The notes beneath the pieces were generated by a model, which saw nothing but the letters and a program-made list of their open reading frames with translations, was not told the DNA's origin and made no database searches. Source: Flammeovirgaceae bacterium UBA2786 (GTDB lineage Bacteria > Bacteroidota > Bacteroidia > Cytophagales > Cyclobacteriaceae). From it: a DNA stretch of 64,000 bases. Shown here in pieces: positions 43,731 to 53,298 of this stretch. Position 1 is the stretch's first letter. The number at the start of each line of letters is the position of its first letter. The stretch is taken from positions 14,624 to 78,623 of the forward strand of contig DEIA01000022.1 of NCBI GenBank assembly GCA_002352225.1, given 5' to 3'. The translations under genes and the position numbers were made by a program.

Positions 43731-44390
43731 TTGATTTTATTTAAGACGCAAAAAACAAGAATTACGTTGCACTCGCCCATATTTTCTTTTCGAACTATAA
43801 ATTCCCCGGCCGAAACCCTGTTTAAAGAGCAAGGCAGTCGGTTTATGGCGTTTGCGTTTCCAGTTAGTTCAGAACCGGACATTAAAATGAATTTAGCTGT
43901 GCTGCGAAAGAAATATTTTGATGCAACGCACCATTGCTATGCCTGGGTATTGGGTGCCGATAAATCAAAATACCGGGCACATGATGATGGTGAGCCCAAT
44001 CATTCCGCAGGAGACCCTATTCTGGGCCAAATTAAAGCACATAATCTTACCAATGTACTGGTGGTGGTGGTTCGTTATTTTGGAGGAACAAAATTAGGAG
44101 TAGGTGGATTGGTGCAGGCATATAAAACTGCCAGCGCTGCCGTGTTAGCCAATACTACTATTGTGGAATGTGAGGTTACTGTTTCATTCAACATTCGTTA
44201 TGCGTACCCCAGCACACCAGAAGTAATGAGCCTGGTAAAAGAGTTTGATCTAAAGATTCAACATCAGCATTTTGCCGAAGATGGATTTATGCAAGTGTCG
44301 CTTTCGCTGCGCAAGCATGATGAATTGACAAAACGTTTGCAATTGTTGAAAGCTCTGGGTCATTCCCTTTCGTTTGAAGAAGAGAATTAA
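43731..44390 (+). CDS. YigZ/IMPACT-family protein
   Basis: The 219-residue frame encodes a UPF0029 N-terminal domain with H-C-Y-A-W-V, G-E-P-N-H-S-A-G-D-P-I and V-R-Y-F-G-G-T-K-L-G-V-G-G-L, then a DUF1949 C-terminal domain. Eukaryotic IMPACT modulates translation control; the bacterial role is uncertain. No ATG occurs upstream of the conserved part. TTG at 43731 or, better matching the family length, TTG at 43767 must serve as the start. It is divergent from the DUF2807 gene. Confidence 0.85.
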   Translation: MILFKTQKTRITLHSPIFSFRTINSPAETLFKEQGSRFMAFAFPVSSEPDIKMNLAVLRKKYFDATHHCYAWVLGADKSKYRAHDDGEPNHSAGDPILGQIKAHNLTNVLVVVVRYFGGTKLGVGGLVQAYKTASAAVLANTTIVECEVTVSFNIRYAYPSTPEVMSLVKEFDLKIQHQHFAEDGFMQVSLSLRKHDELTKRLQLLKALGHSLSFEEEN

Positions 44391-44441
44391 TTCGTTTGCC
44401 TATTCAATGCCGCGCAGCAAATGCTGTTACGGGTTGAGGCG

Positions 44442-45035
44442 TTACTTAACTAACGTCTTTAACTTATGATAAATTTCCAGGCACACCCAGGCATCGGTGG
44501 CGGCATAGCTGATTTGTTTCTCATTCAGCACATCAACTTCCCAGTTGCTGGTTTGTGCGCTTTTTGAAATGCGGAACCCCAGCAACAAAGCCGTTAACTT
44601 CTTTACACTTTCTACCTGCAGGCCGGCTTGTTTGCTCATGTCTGCCAGTTCAATAAACCCTGCGGGGTCGTAATGGTTTAATCTTTGCAAGGCTTTGATA
44701 TCATCGCGCAAAGCCACTCCGGCTTTTTTTGTATCATCACTCTCCAAAAATTTAATGATGGGTGTGTGGATGCCGGTAAATTTTACACGTACCAGAAATA
44801 CCTTATCGGGTAATGCAATTTGTATGAGTGATACTTTGTTTTGCTGCCCCCGTACAAATACCGGTTTAGTTTCGGTATCAAAACCTACCACCTTGTGTTC
44901 GCGTACTTCATCAAACACACGAGGCAATAATTTTTCGTCAGTAATAATCATTACCTTTCCTTCAAACGCTCCAAGCGGAAGTTCGTTTATTTCTTCGTGC
45001 GAAATAGTAAGCGGTAAATTACTTTTCTGCGACAT
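44442..45035 (-). CDS. RNase D-like 3'-5' exonuclease
   Basis: The 197-residue protein is a stand-alone DEDDy exonuclease domain: D53 and E55 in F-D-T-E-T, D112 in R-D-D-I-K and Y177/D181 in Y-A-A-T-D-A-W. It lacks the HRDC domains of RNase D, so it resembles the small 3'-5' exonuclease group. It probably trims RNA or DNA ends in the cytosol. Its start overlaps the end of the NhaC gene by 17 bases, so it is translated from the same transcript. Confidence 0.85.
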   Translation of the reverse strand: MSQKSNLPLTISHEEINELPLGAFEGKVMIITDEKLLPRVFDEVREHKVVGFDTETKPVFVRGQQNKVSLIQIALPDKVFLVRVKFTGIHTPIIKFLESDDTKKAGVALRDDIKALQRLNHYDPAGFIELADMSKQAGLQVESVKKLTALLLGFRISKSAQTSNWEVDVLNEKQISYAATDAWVCLEIYHKLKTLVK

Positions 45036-46467
45036 CCAACCTGCGAATTTTATAATTGAGGTATGCCTGCAGTACTGTCATAAGCGGGCTAATGATGCAG
45101 AAGAAACAATACGGAGCGTAAACCATCGTGGCAACACCCAATACATTGGCTTGGGTAGCACCACATGTGTTCCAGGGTATCAGCACCGAAGTTACCGTTC
45201 CGGAATCTTCTAATGTTCGGCTAAGTAGTTCAGGCTTTAATCCCCGCTTGCGGAAGGTATCGGCATACATGCGCCCGGGCACAGCAATAGCCATATACTG
45301 ATCGGAGGCGGTGAAGTTAAAAAAGATGCAGGTAGCTGCGGTAGAAGCAACCAGCGAACCGGTTGAGTGTGCAAACCGAATAATTCTTTCTGCAATGATT
45401 TTAAGTAAACCGGCAGATTCCATTACTCCACCAAAAATCATGGCGCATAAAATCAGCCAGATCGTATTCAGCATTCCACTCATTCCTTTAGAAGTTAGTA
45501 GTTCGCTAATCATGGGGTCGGCTGTTTGAATATTAATTGTGGTGGTCATGGCATTCATAACTGCAATGAACGAGGCTTTCAGAAAATTACCTTCTATGTT
45601 AGAAACCGTTTGAATTAAGCCCGGCTGAAAAATAATGGCGGCAATACCACCCAATAGTGCACCTACTAACAAGGCGGGTAAAGCCGGCACTTTTTTTACA
45701 ATCATAACAATAACCAACAAAGGCACAATAAATAAAAAAGGACTGAGGTTAAAGCGCGATTCAATGGCTGTTAAAACAGCAGAACTATCAGTACCTGTAT
45801 CAGTGGTATCCAGTGTAAAACCCCACACAAAAAAGATAATCAGTGTAATAATCAGGGTGGGGATGGTGGTGTACATCATGTATTTAATATGCGTAAACAA
45901 GTCGGTACCTGCCATAGCAGGGGCAAGGTTGGTTGTGTCCGACAAAGGCGACATTTTATCGCCAAAATACCCACCCGAAATAATGGCCCCTGCAATTACG
46001 CCCTCATGAATATCCATAGCCTTACCAATACCAAGTAACGCAATGCCTACAGTGGCCACCGTACTCCACGAACTGCCCGTAGCTAATGATACAATGCAGC
46101 AGACTACACATGCCGCAAAAAGAAAAATGGTAGGGTTAAGAATTTTTAATCCATAATAAATCATGGAAGGAACAATGCCACTAAGCAACCAGGTGCCTGA
46201 TAACGAACCAATGGCAAGCAGGATAAGCATAGCCCCCATAGCCGAACTGATACTTTTAATAATACTGCCTTCAATTTCTTCCCAGGTAAATCCACACCGA
46301 AAAGCAATAATGCCAGCTATACCCGATGCTAACAACAAGGCAATCTGATTAGCTCCTGAAATGGCATCGTTACCCAGAACCACCACATTAATAGATAGCA
46401 ACGTTATTAAAACCAGAATGGGGATAAGAGCGTGGTATAAGGTGGGAACCTTTTTAGAAGTTTGCAT
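45019..46467 (-). CDS. nhaC: Na+/H+ antiporter NhaC
   Basis: The 482-residue membrane protein has about 11-12 helices and NhaC-family signatures such as T-G-S-S-W-S-T-V-A-T, I-S-G-G-Y-F-G-D-K-M-S-P-L-S-D-T-T-N-L and P-W-N-T-C-G. It exchanges sodium for protons across the inner membrane and helps pH and salt control. A saccharopine-dehydrogenase-like gene lies 40 bases upstream and the exonuclease gene overlaps its end, all on the same strand. Confidence 0.9.
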   Translation of the reverse strand: MQTSKKVPTLYHALIPILVLITLLSINVVVLGNDAISGANQIALLLASGIAGIIAFRCGFTWEEIEGSIIKSISSAMGAMLILLAIGSLSGTWLLSGIVPSMIYYGLKILNPTIFLFAACVVCCIVSLATGSSWSTVATVGIALLGIGKAMDIHEGVIAGAIISGGYFGDKMSPLSDTTNLAPAMAGTDLFTHIKYMMYTTIPTLIITLIIFFVWGFTLDTTDTGTDSSAVLTAIESRFNLSPFLFIVPLLVIVMIVKKVPALPALLVGALLGGIAAIIFQPGLIQTVSNIEGNFLKASFIAVMNAMTTTINIQTADPMISELLTSKGMSGMLNTIWLILCAMIFGGVMESAGLLKIIAERIIRFAHSTGSLVASTAATCIFFNFTASDQYMAIAVPGRMYADTFRKRGLKPELLSRTLEDSGTVTSVLIPWNTCGATQANVLGVATMVYAPYCFFCIISPLMTVLQAYLNYKIRRLDVAEK

Positions 46468-46507
46468 CCAATTGAAATTTGGCCAACAAGATAAGAATTC
46501 GGGCTAA

Positions 46508-47632
46508 TTAGAAAGTGGAAATTTTATAAATAACTCCACGGGCTTTCAGATAGTCAATCATGAATTGAAAGTTCTGTTCTTCCTCACCCAGGTATTCGGG
46601 TGGACTTATTCCCTTGCGGGTAAATAGTTTATTCATAACCAGGTGTACTGCGGCTGTACAAGTATAGCCGGTAGTACGGGCCATCGATAATGTGTGTGTT
46701 GTTTTATCGGTACGATCCAGCAAATGGTATTGAATTTTCTTTTCTTGTCCGTTCTCTTCTCCGCTAATTCTTATTCGCATAACTGTAAACTCCTCTTCGC
46801 CTGGTTTCAGTTTCCATTTTGGAAAAAGCAAACGGGCGGTTAAATCGATAGGACGAATGCGCACACCTTTAACCTCGATCTCTTCTTTCGAAAAAAGTCC
46901 GGTCTCCCGCAGCATACGCAAATATTCAATGCACCCTGGATAGCGTAAAGTTTTTTCTATCATATCCGGAATATGGTTCATGGTTTTTAGTAATGATCGC
47001 AGGCCATCAGAATTCCACGATTCCAGAGTTCCTACTTCATCGAAGTGAACTAATTCAGGATCAGAGAGTGCTTCTTTAATAACAAGGCCTCCGTTTTGAA
47101 CATAACGGGCCGGGCGTACATATTCTTCAATAACATCAATCGGTGAAAACACAGCTTTGTATTCGTATGGCCATTCGCGGACAAGCGGCAATCCACCCAC
47201 CAGGCATTCGTAAGATGTTACCCTCATCTTTTTGTTTTGATAGCCTAGCATAACATTACCCATACCAGGCGCAACACCACAATCGGTAATAATGGTAACA
47301 TTTTTTTTTCGGGCCAGGTCGTCTAGTAAAAATGGATCCTCCGGGAAGAATGAAATGTCAACCATGTTTTTTCCGGCTTCAATTACCTGCCGGCAGGTTT
47401 CAAAACCCATAAATCCGGGCACAGCACCAACCACCAGATCAAAAGGTTTTACTAAAGCTTGCAAATCTGATGCATTGGCTATATCGGCCTTTTGTGTTTG
47501 TATACCCAGGGTACTTAATTCAGCAAGTGCTTGTTCATTTATATCAGCCGAGGTTACATCAAAATTTTTGGATAAGTCGATGGCAATAGCTTTGCCTACT
47601 AATCCGGCACCTAAAACCACAACTTTTTTCAT
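46508..47632 (-). CDS. Saccharopine dehydrogenase-like NAD(P) oxidoreductase
   Basis: The 374-residue enzyme has an N-terminal Rossmann domain with G-A-G-L-V-G-K and a saccharopine dehydrogenase C-terminal domain with D-C-G-V-A-P-G-M-G and R-T-T-G-Y-T-C. Family members act in lysine degradation or reduce imines of amino acids. The exact substrate cannot be fixed here. The start at 47632 (M-K-K-V-V) is clear. The gene leads a minus-strand group that includes nhaC and the exonuclease, and faces the plus-strand DUF4442 gene. Confidence 0.85.
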   Translation of the reverse strand: MKKVVVLGAGLVGKAIAIDLSKNFDVTSADINEQALAELSTLGIQTQKADIANASDLQALVKPFDLVVGAVPGFMGFETCRQVIEAGKNMVDISFFPEDPFLLDDLARKKNVTIITDCGVAPGMGNVMLGYQNKKMRVTSYECLVGGLPLVREWPYEYKAVFSPIDVIEEYVRPARYVQNGGLVIKEALSDPELVHFDEVGTLESWNSDGLRSLLKTMNHIPDMIEKTLRYPGCIEYLRMLRETGLFSKEEIEVKGVRIRPIDLTARLLFPKWKLKPGEEEFTVMRIRISGEENGQEKKIQYHLLDRTDKTTHTLSMARTTGYTCTAAVHLVMNKLFTRKGISPPEYLGEEEQNFQFMIDYLKARGVIYKISTF

Positions 47633-47679
47633 TTTGTTTTGCGTTAAAAATTGTAAATCGAAATTCTAATTACGAGCCT

Positions 47680-48189
47680 ATGTTTGAAGCCACCAAAATA
47701 CTAGAAAAAGCAAAACATTCATCATTTTATCTGAGGCTGTTAAATTGGTCGTTAAATCGCATGATTCCCTTTAACAAGCCTCATGGTTTTAAAATTATTG
47801 AATTGGGAGATTACCGGTTAAAAGCTTTGATGCCGTACCGCAGAAGCAATTTTAACCATATTCGTGGGTTGCATGCCTGTGGGCTGGCAACTATTTCTGA
47901 ATTTACAACTGGTTTTTTGTTGCTGAGTGTATTAGGCATGAAGAAGTACCGTATTATTATGCAACGCCTGGAAATGAACTATCATTATCAGGGTAAGATG
48001 GCGGCTACTGCCGAATTTGTGATTTCGAAAGAATGGATTGAAGAAAAAATTGTGAAGCCCCTACAAAGCCAGGAAGCTGTTGTGGTACCCTGTGAAATAA
48101 AGATTCACGATGAAAAAGGAAATCACTTAACTACCGGGTTGGTGTATTGGCAGTTTAAAGATTGGACAAAAGTAAAAACGAAAGCCTGA
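47680..48189 (+). CDS. DUF4442 hotdog-fold thioesterase-like protein
   Basis: The 169-residue protein is a DUF4442 member of the hotdog superfamily. The central H-A-C-G-L-A-T-I-S-E-F-T region aligns with the thioesterase active-site helix. It likely acts on an acyl-CoA or similar thioester, though the substrate is unknown. The TGA stop overlaps the ATG of the next gene (TGATG), so the acyltransferase-like gene is translationally coupled. Confidence 0.8.
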   Translation: MFEATKILEKAKHSSFYLRLLNWSLNRMIPFNKPHGFKIIELGDYRLKALMPYRRSNFNHIRGLHACGLATISEFTTGFLLLSVLGMKKYRIIMQRLEMNYHYQGKMAATAEFVISKEWIEEKIVKPLQSQEAVVVPCEIKIHDEKGNHLTTGLVYWQFKDWTKVKTKA

Positions 48190-49118
48190 TGGCCGGGTAC
48201 ACTTTTATACAACGTACATTACCCAAAACATTTTCTCAGCCAGCTTTACATGTGTACAACACACCTGCGCATTTGTTGTTGCAATCGAAAAAAGGCTGGT
48301 TGATTTTTGAGTTGATCGGGCCCCAGGCAGAAATCTGCGCCCGCATTTGTGTAAACATAAAGAACAAAATCGCGACCAGCCCGGCACGCGCACCTTTTGG
48401 TTCGTGCGAAATTTATGCTAAAGTAAACGCCACCACGGTAGAAAAATTTTTACGTTATGTGGATGAAACAGTACACCAAAAAGGAGTAAAACAATTTGTT
48501 ATTAAAGATAAACCTGTGCTGTATGAAGCAACTCAGGCAAAACACTTGTATAAAGTGCTGGTGCATAAACTTAAGTTTACAACCATGCAGGATGTATCAA
48601 GCATTATTTCAGTGAGTAAAACCCCACTGTATGCACAAATGAAAATATCTGAACGGCAAAAGGCAGTAAAAGCTTCTAAATTATTTTCATTTAACATCTG
48701 CACTTCGGTAGAATATAAACGTGTATATGATTTTATTTATACCTGCCGGAAAGAGCGTAATCAAACTCTTTCCCTTTCGTGGAGGGAGTTGAAGCGCACC
48801 CTATCGGGTTTACCCAATCGTTTTTTGTTTTTCAATCTTACCGATGAAAAAAATATTGTTGCCGCGGCAATTGTAATCCGCGTAAGCGAAACCATCTGGT
48901 ATACGTTTTATTATGCGCACGTATCAACGTATAATAAAGTGAGCCCGGTAGTGTATTTACTAAGTTGTATTTATGATTGTGCGGCAAAGGAGAAAGTAAA
49001 GTTGTTTGATTTGGGCACCTCTATGCTCCATACTTCTGTTAATAAATCTTTGCTGCATTTTAAACAAAGTGTGGGGGCGAAGACAACGGCTAAACATACT
49101 TTTATAAAAAACTATTGA
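48189..49118 (+). CDS. GNAT/FemAB-like acyltransferase
   Basis: The 309-residue protein has no signal peptide. Its C-terminal half has the pattern of a GNAT or FemAB-like acyltransferase, with L-S-W-R-E-L-K-R-T, I-V-A-A-A-I-V-I-R and an F-D-L-G-T-S segment. The N-terminal domain (about 1-140) is less distinct but resembles the first half of tandem GNAT proteins. A longer frame from TTG at 48162 exists, but the coupled ATG at 48189 is preferred. It sits between a hotdog thioesterase-like gene and a glycosyltransferase, with coupled starts on both sides. Confidence 0.65.
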   Translation: MAGYTFIQRTLPKTFSQPALHVYNTPAHLLLQSKKGWLIFELIGPQAEICARICVNIKNKIATSPARAPFGSCEIYAKVNATTVEKFLRYVDETVHQKGVKQFVIKDKPVLYEATQAKHLYKVLVHKLKFTTMQDVSSIISVSKTPLYAQMKISERQKAVKASKLFSFNICTSVEYKRVYDFIYTCRKERNQTLSLSWRELKRTLSGLPNRFLFFNLTDEKNIVAAAIVIRVSETIWYTFYYAHVSTYNKVSPVVYLLSCIYDCAAKEKVKLFDLGTSMLHTSVNKSLLHFKQSVGAKTTAKHTFIKNY

Positions 49119-49969
49119 TGGATAAGCCATTGGTATCGGTAATTTGTGTATGCTATAACCATGTGCGGTTTGTTACCGAAGCACTTGATTCCGTTATCGC
49201 ACAAACACACCAGCCCATTGAGCTAATCGTGATTGATGACGGAAGTACAGATGGCAGCCCAAATGAGATTAAGCAATGGATAGCGAAGCATCCGGAAACA
49301 ACCGTATTACTAAATGATGTAAACCTGGGCTACTGCATGACATTTAACAAAGCAGCTGGCTATGCAAAGGGAAAATATTTAATAGATCTGTCAGCTGATG
49401 ATAGGTTGATGCCTGACCGGATTAAAATTGGTGTACAGGTATTAGAATCGATGCCAATGGCAGGAGTAACTTTTTCGGATGCAGAATACATAAGCGAAAC
49501 AGGAGATAGACTACGGTTACACTCTGATCGGTTTGCTCATCACACTATTCCATCAGGTAATATTTACAAAGAATTGATTGAACGGTTTTTTATATGTTCG
49601 CCCACTATGATGTTTTCGCGCGCGGTATATGCGGAGTTGGGCGGATACGATGAGTTATTAGATTATGAAGATTTTGATTTTTGGATCAGGTCATCGCGTA
49701 ATTTCCAGTATTTCTATACACCCCAGGTACTGGTAAAGAAACGTGTGGTGTCAGGCTCTTTATCGCATACGCAGTTTGCTTTCCGCTCTAAACATTCGGT
49801 TACTACACTTCGTGTTTGTGAAAAAATTCTGGAGCTTAACCAAACGCCTGACGAACAAAAAGCTTTACAAAAAAGAATTCGGTATGAAATTCTGCTAAAC
49901 CTTAAGCTGGGTAATTGTAAGGTTGTGGGCCAATACCTGATGTTGGGATGGAAGAACTTTTGGAAATAA
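49118..49969 (+). CDS. Family 2 glycosyltransferase
   Basis: The 283-residue enzyme has the GT-A fold, with V-S-V-I-C-V-C-Y-N-H at the N-terminus, I-D-D-G-S-T-D-G-S as the nucleotide-sugar loop and S-A-D-D-R-L-M in place of the usual DxD region. It transfers a sugar from an activated donor to a surface glycan or lipid. The ATG overlaps the stop of the preceding acyltransferase gene (TGATG). It ends one base before the stop of the convergent rsgA gene. Confidence 0.88.
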   Translation: MDKPLVSVICVCYNHVRFVTEALDSVIAQTHQPIELIVIDDGSTDGSPNEIKQWIAKHPETTVLLNDVNLGYCMTFNKAAGYAKGKYLIDLSADDRLMPDRIKIGVQVLESMPMAGVTFSDAEYISETGDRLRLHSDRFAHHTIPSGNIYKELIERFFICSPTMMFSRAVYAELGGYDELLDYEDFDFWIRSSRNFQYFYTPQVLVKKRVVSGSLSHTQFAFRSKHSVTTLRVCEKILELNQTPDEQKALQKRIRYEILLNLKLGNCKVVGQYLMLGWKNFWK

Positions 49970-49970
49970 A

Positions 49971-50888
49971 TTATTTCCGGTTGTCTTCTCCGGTTACCAT
50001 GCTTACATAACTGTGGTAACGGCTGGCCGCAATTGTACCGGATTCTACGGCCTGTAATACAGCACACTTAGGTTCACTCAAATGCAAACAGCGCGAACCA
50101 AATTTACAGGCTAACCGTACCTCGCGCATCTCCGGAAAATAATCTGAAATTTCCTGCTGTTCCATATCTACCAGTCCCCATTCTTTAATTCCCGGGGTAT
50201 CAATTATAAATGTGTTTCCGTTTACCGGAAACATTTCGGCAAACGTGGTAGTGTGCGTTCCTTTTTCTGAGTAACCTGAAATGGCACTGGTAGCTAAGTT
50301 GAGTTGTGGTAATAACCGATTTAGCAAAGTGGATTTGCCCACACCGGAATGACCCGCCACCAATGTAACCTTCCCCAGGAGGTGCGACTGAATAATTTCA
50401 ACATCGGCATCATGTGCAGCTGAAATTAACAATACCGGGATGCCGATTTTCTGATACATGTTGGATAGCTCATCTACCTCTACTAACTCGTCTGCACCCA
50501 GTAAATCCTTCTTATTAAAAATAATAAGTTGCGGAATCCGAAATGATTCGGCCGAGACCAATACCCGATCAATGAAGCCTAACGAAGTTCGTGGTTGCTT
50601 TACCGTAGCCAAAAGTAAAACCTGATCGATGTTGGCTGCCAGTACACTGGCATGCCCGGTTTTTTTAACCGATTGCCTCAGCATGTGATTTTCGCGTGGC
50701 AAAATTTCGGTAATAACCCCTTCGGTACCGGTGGCTTCAAACTCTACCCGATCGCCCACCGCAACGGGATTGCTTTCTTTGTATTCCTCTAACCTTAATT
50801 TACCCCGCACTCGGCATGCGTACTGCACAGCATTGTTGCCCGCTACTGCATACCACGAGCCTGTAGATTTTAATACACGTCCAATCAT
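49971..50888 (-). CDS. rsgA: Ribosome small-subunit GTPase RsgA
   Basis: The 305-residue protein has an N-terminal OB domain, a circularly permuted GTPase (F-N-K-K-D-L as the G4 motif precedes G-H-S-G-V-G-K-S-T, G1) and a C-terminal zinc-finger region C-K-F-G-S-R-C-L-H with a later Cys. It assists 30S maturation. The ATG at 50888 overlaps the stop of the upstream waaA gene by four bases (ATGA), which decides the start over a longer frame from 50909. Confidence 0.93.
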   Translation of the reverse strand: MIGRVLKSTGSWYAVAGNNAVQYACRVRGKLRLEEYKESNPVAVGDRVEFEATGTEGVITEILPRENHMLRQSVKKTGHASVLAANIDQVLLLATVKQPRTSLGFIDRVLVSAESFRIPQLIIFNKKDLLGADELVEVDELSNMYQKIGIPVLLISAAHDADVEIIQSHLLGKVTLVAGHSGVGKSTLLNRLLPQLNLATSAISGYSEKGTHTTTFAEMFPVNGNTFIIDTPGIKEWGLVDMEQQEISDYFPEMREVRLACKFGSRCLHLSEPKCAVLQAVESGTIAASRYHSYVSMVTGEDNRK

Positions 50889-52123
50889 GCTGTAAGCAGG
50901 GTTCTGCAATAATTCATAATCTTATCGGTAGCACCCAGGTTTTCGGTTACATAAGCTTTTGTTACTTCACAAGCCAGTAAAAAGTTTTCGGGCCGACTTA
51001 CCATCAGTTCATAATTGGATTCCAGTTCCGAGTATCCTGATACGGCAAATGCACCCCCGCGCATAATCAGCTCAGTAGCTTCTTTAAACTTTTCGTAATT
51101 TTTATTACCAAAAAATACAGGTATGCCATAGCAAGCGGCTTCCAGTATATTATGCAGCCCTTTACCAAAGGCGCCCCCCACGTATGCAAATTCGCCATAG
51201 CGATAAAGTGCCGATAGCATTCCGATGTTATCAATAATCAGCACAGAGGCATCGTTCTGTTCACCGGCTTGTGAGAATCGAATACATTTTGCATCTACAC
51301 TTTCTTCAATTTTATGCAGAAACGATTCTGTAATCTCGTGCGGAGCGATAATGAATTTGAGCGACTGTTTATGTTCGTTAATAAAAGGAGCAAGTACTTC
51401 CAGGTCTTCAGGCCATAAACTTCCTACCACAAAGGTTCGGTCTGTGCCTTTAAACTTTTCGGCAACTTCAATTACTTTGTTTTGCCGGGTTATGGCATGT
51501 ACACGGTCGAACCGGGTATCGCCTGCCAGCGTTACCGGAGTAATACCAATACGTATTAATAAATCGGCCGATTGTTTATTCTGAACAAAAAAGTGATTGA
51601 ATTTTTTCAGTATCCCGCGAAAAAACCCTCCATACCATTGAAAGAAACTTTGATTGTTTCGGAAGATACTGGAAATTGAAATTAAGGGGATTGACTTCTT
51701 GCTTAGCGTGTTGGTGTAATGATACCAAAATTCATATTTAACAAAGATGGCCAGAACGGGTTTGGTTATTTCTATAAACCTGCGGGCATGGTTGCGGCTA
51801 TCCCAGGGCAGGTAATAAATGTAGTCGGCTCCTGTATAGTTCTTTCGTATTTCGTAACCCGAAGGAGAAAAGAAGGTTAGCAGGATTTTGTAGCCAGGAA
51901 AATCTTTGCGGATACGTTCAAGCACAGGCCGGCCTTGTTCAAATTCGCCCAACGAGGCGCAATGCATCCAGATTACTTTCTCTTCATTTTTAGCAAAATC
52001 GGATTGCAGTCTGTTAAAAATCTTACTCCGGCCGTTTACAAACAGGCGGGCTTTAGGATGAAACCATGCAGCTACCCGGTAAGCCAGGCGTAAAAAACCA
52101 ATAGATAAAGAATAGAACCACAT
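50885..52123 (-). CDS. waaA: 3-deoxy-D-manno-octulosonic acid transferase
   Basis: The 412-residue GT-B enzyme adds Kdo to lipid A precursors at the inner membrane. The N-terminal anchor is followed by H-C-A-S-L-G-E-F-E-Q-G, S-P-S-G-Y-E and Y-L-P-W-D. Later come G-S-L-W-P-E-D and A-Y-V-G-G-A-F-G-K-G-L-H-N-I-L-E-A, both characteristic of the family. Its presence supports an LPS-containing outer membrane. The gene is coupled to rsgA by a four-base overlap, which is a common Bacteroidota pair. Confidence 0.92.
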   Translation of the reverse strand: MWFYSLSIGFLRLAYRVAAWFHPKARLFVNGRSKIFNRLQSDFAKNEEKVIWMHCASLGEFEQGRPVLERIRKDFPGYKILLTFFSPSGYEIRKNYTGADYIYYLPWDSRNHARRFIEITKPVLAIFVKYEFWYHYTNTLSKKSIPLISISSIFRNNQSFFQWYGGFFRGILKKFNHFFVQNKQSADLLIRIGITPVTLAGDTRFDRVHAITRQNKVIEVAEKFKGTDRTFVVGSLWPEDLEVLAPFINEHKQSLKFIIAPHEITESFLHKIEESVDAKCIRFSQAGEQNDASVLIIDNIGMLSALYRYGEFAYVGGAFGKGLHNILEAACYGIPVFFGNKNYEKFKEATELIMRGGAFAVSGYSELESNYELMVSRPENFLLACEVTKAYVTENLGATDKIMNYCRTLLTA

Positions 52124-52170
52124 CGGGGCGCTAAGTTACTCTTAAACCAGAAATGTTATATAGACAACCT

Positions 52171-52198
52171 TTGGGTTGCAATATTTTAAATAACTTGC
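52171..52198 (+). promoter_or_regulatory. Possible promoter of the 52220 gene
   Basis: TTG (52171-52173), a 17-base spacer and TAACTTGC (52191-52198) loosely match the Bacteroidota promoter. It lies 22 bases before the ATG. Confidence 0.35.
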
Positions 52199-52219
52199 AC
52201 AATCGATAAACTAAATTCT

Positions 52220-53227
52220 ATGAGAAAAATTTTTATACTGTTTTTGATATCAACAGTTTCGTCAGGCGCGTGGTCGCAGGATATTAATGACCTTATAAAG
52301 GGAAGTTTGGAAGATGCCAACAAGATGGTGGAAGGTTACACCATGCCGGCATTAAAGGCTTTTGGCTATGGGGTTAATCAGGGTTGGTATAATACGGCTA
52401 AACCACACAAGAAATTTGGTGTGGATTTAACCATTTCAGCTTCGGCAGTATATATCCCCAACTCCGATTTGTTTTATAAAGTTGATAACAGCCAGTTAAA
52501 TGATTTGGAACTTCAGAGTGTAGATGGCGTGCCCATTGATAACTCGGGAATAGGCGAGGTGCCTACCATTTTTGGTCCCGATAGAATTCCCAATTATTAT
52601 GTACCAAGTTCTGATAATACCTTTGAGGGGCCCGGTGGTGTGGATTTAAAAAAGGAAATTGGTATTCAGGCTATGCCCGTACCTATTGCCAATCTGGGTA
52701 TTGGTTTACCAAAAGGGTTCGATCTAAAAGTACGGTTTGTACCAACGCTGCAATTAGGCGATGAGGCCGAGTTTAATTTATTTGGGGTAGGAGTAATGCA
52801 CGATGTGAAACAGTATATTCCGGGGGTAAAAAACCTGCCGTTCGATCTGTCTGCATTTGTAGGGTACACTAAAATGAAACTAACAGCCGATCTGGATGTT
52901 CAGGCGGGAGCGAATCAACGGGCAACCTTTGAATCATCAGCAATCACAGTTCAGGGCTTGATTTCAAAAAAGATTTCTGTGCTTACCTTTTATGGTGGTG
53001 TTGGCTATAATATTGCTAACACTAAAATTGCCTTGTTAGGCGATTATGATCTTGACGAAGACGGTACAACAGATGCAACTGACCCTGTTAGTATAAAGGC
53101 CGATGCAAATGGATTTCGTACTACAGTTGGCATGCGATTGAAGTTAGCTGTATTTACATTGCATGGCGATTACACACTTCAGAAGTACAACACACTTACC
53201 GTAGGATTTGGTATTAATGTGCGGTAA
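52220..53227 (+). CDS. DUF6588 outer-membrane-like protein
   Basis: The 335-residue protein has a signal peptide (cleavage near G-A-W-S-Q). A beta-strand-rich mature part includes repeated V-G-Y and a late D-Y-D-L-D-E-D-G-T-T-D calcium-loop-like sequence. It matches the DUF6588 pattern, a family of predicted outer-membrane barrels in Bacteroidota. A strong bidirectional terminator follows. The gene stands alone, divergent from waaA and convergent with the enoyl-CoA hydratase gene. Confidence 0.7.
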   Translation: MRKIFILFLISTVSSGAWSQDINDLIKGSLEDANKMVEGYTMPALKAFGYGVNQGWYNTAKPHKKFGVDLTISASAVYIPNSDLFYKVDNSQLNDLELQSVDGVPIDNSGIGEVPTIFGPDRIPNYYVPSSDNTFEGPGGVDLKKEIGIQAMPVPIANLGIGLPKGFDLKVRFVPTLQLGDEAEFNLFGVGVMHDVKQYIPGVKNLPFDLSAFVGYTKMKLTADLDVQAGANQRATFESSAITVQGLISKKISVLTFYGGVGYNIANTKIALLGDYDLDEDGTTDATDPVSIKADANGFRTTVGMRLKLAVFTLHGDYTLQKYNTLTVGFGINVR

Positions 53228-53245
53228 AGAATTCTCAAAAAGAAT

Positions 53246-53281
53246 AAAAAAATGGCCTGCCTAAAGCGGGCCATTTTTTTT
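53246..53281. terminator. Bidirectional terminator
   Basis: TGGCCtGC and GCgGGCCA form a GC-rich stem, with A-run before and T-run after, so it works in both directions. It separates the convergent DUF6588 and enoyl-CoA hydratase genes. Confidence 0.9.
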
Positions 53282-53298
53282 ATGACGGGCGCAGTCTT

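Noticed and set aside
44695..45213. 172-codon plus-strand frame across the exonuclease and nhaC genes
   Set aside because: It is antisense to two well-conserved genes and its composition reflects their codon pattern.
49714..50067. 117-codon minus-strand frame across the glycosyltransferase and rsgA ends
   Set aside because: It overlaps two well-supported genes and is cysteine/arginine-rich without any family resemblance.
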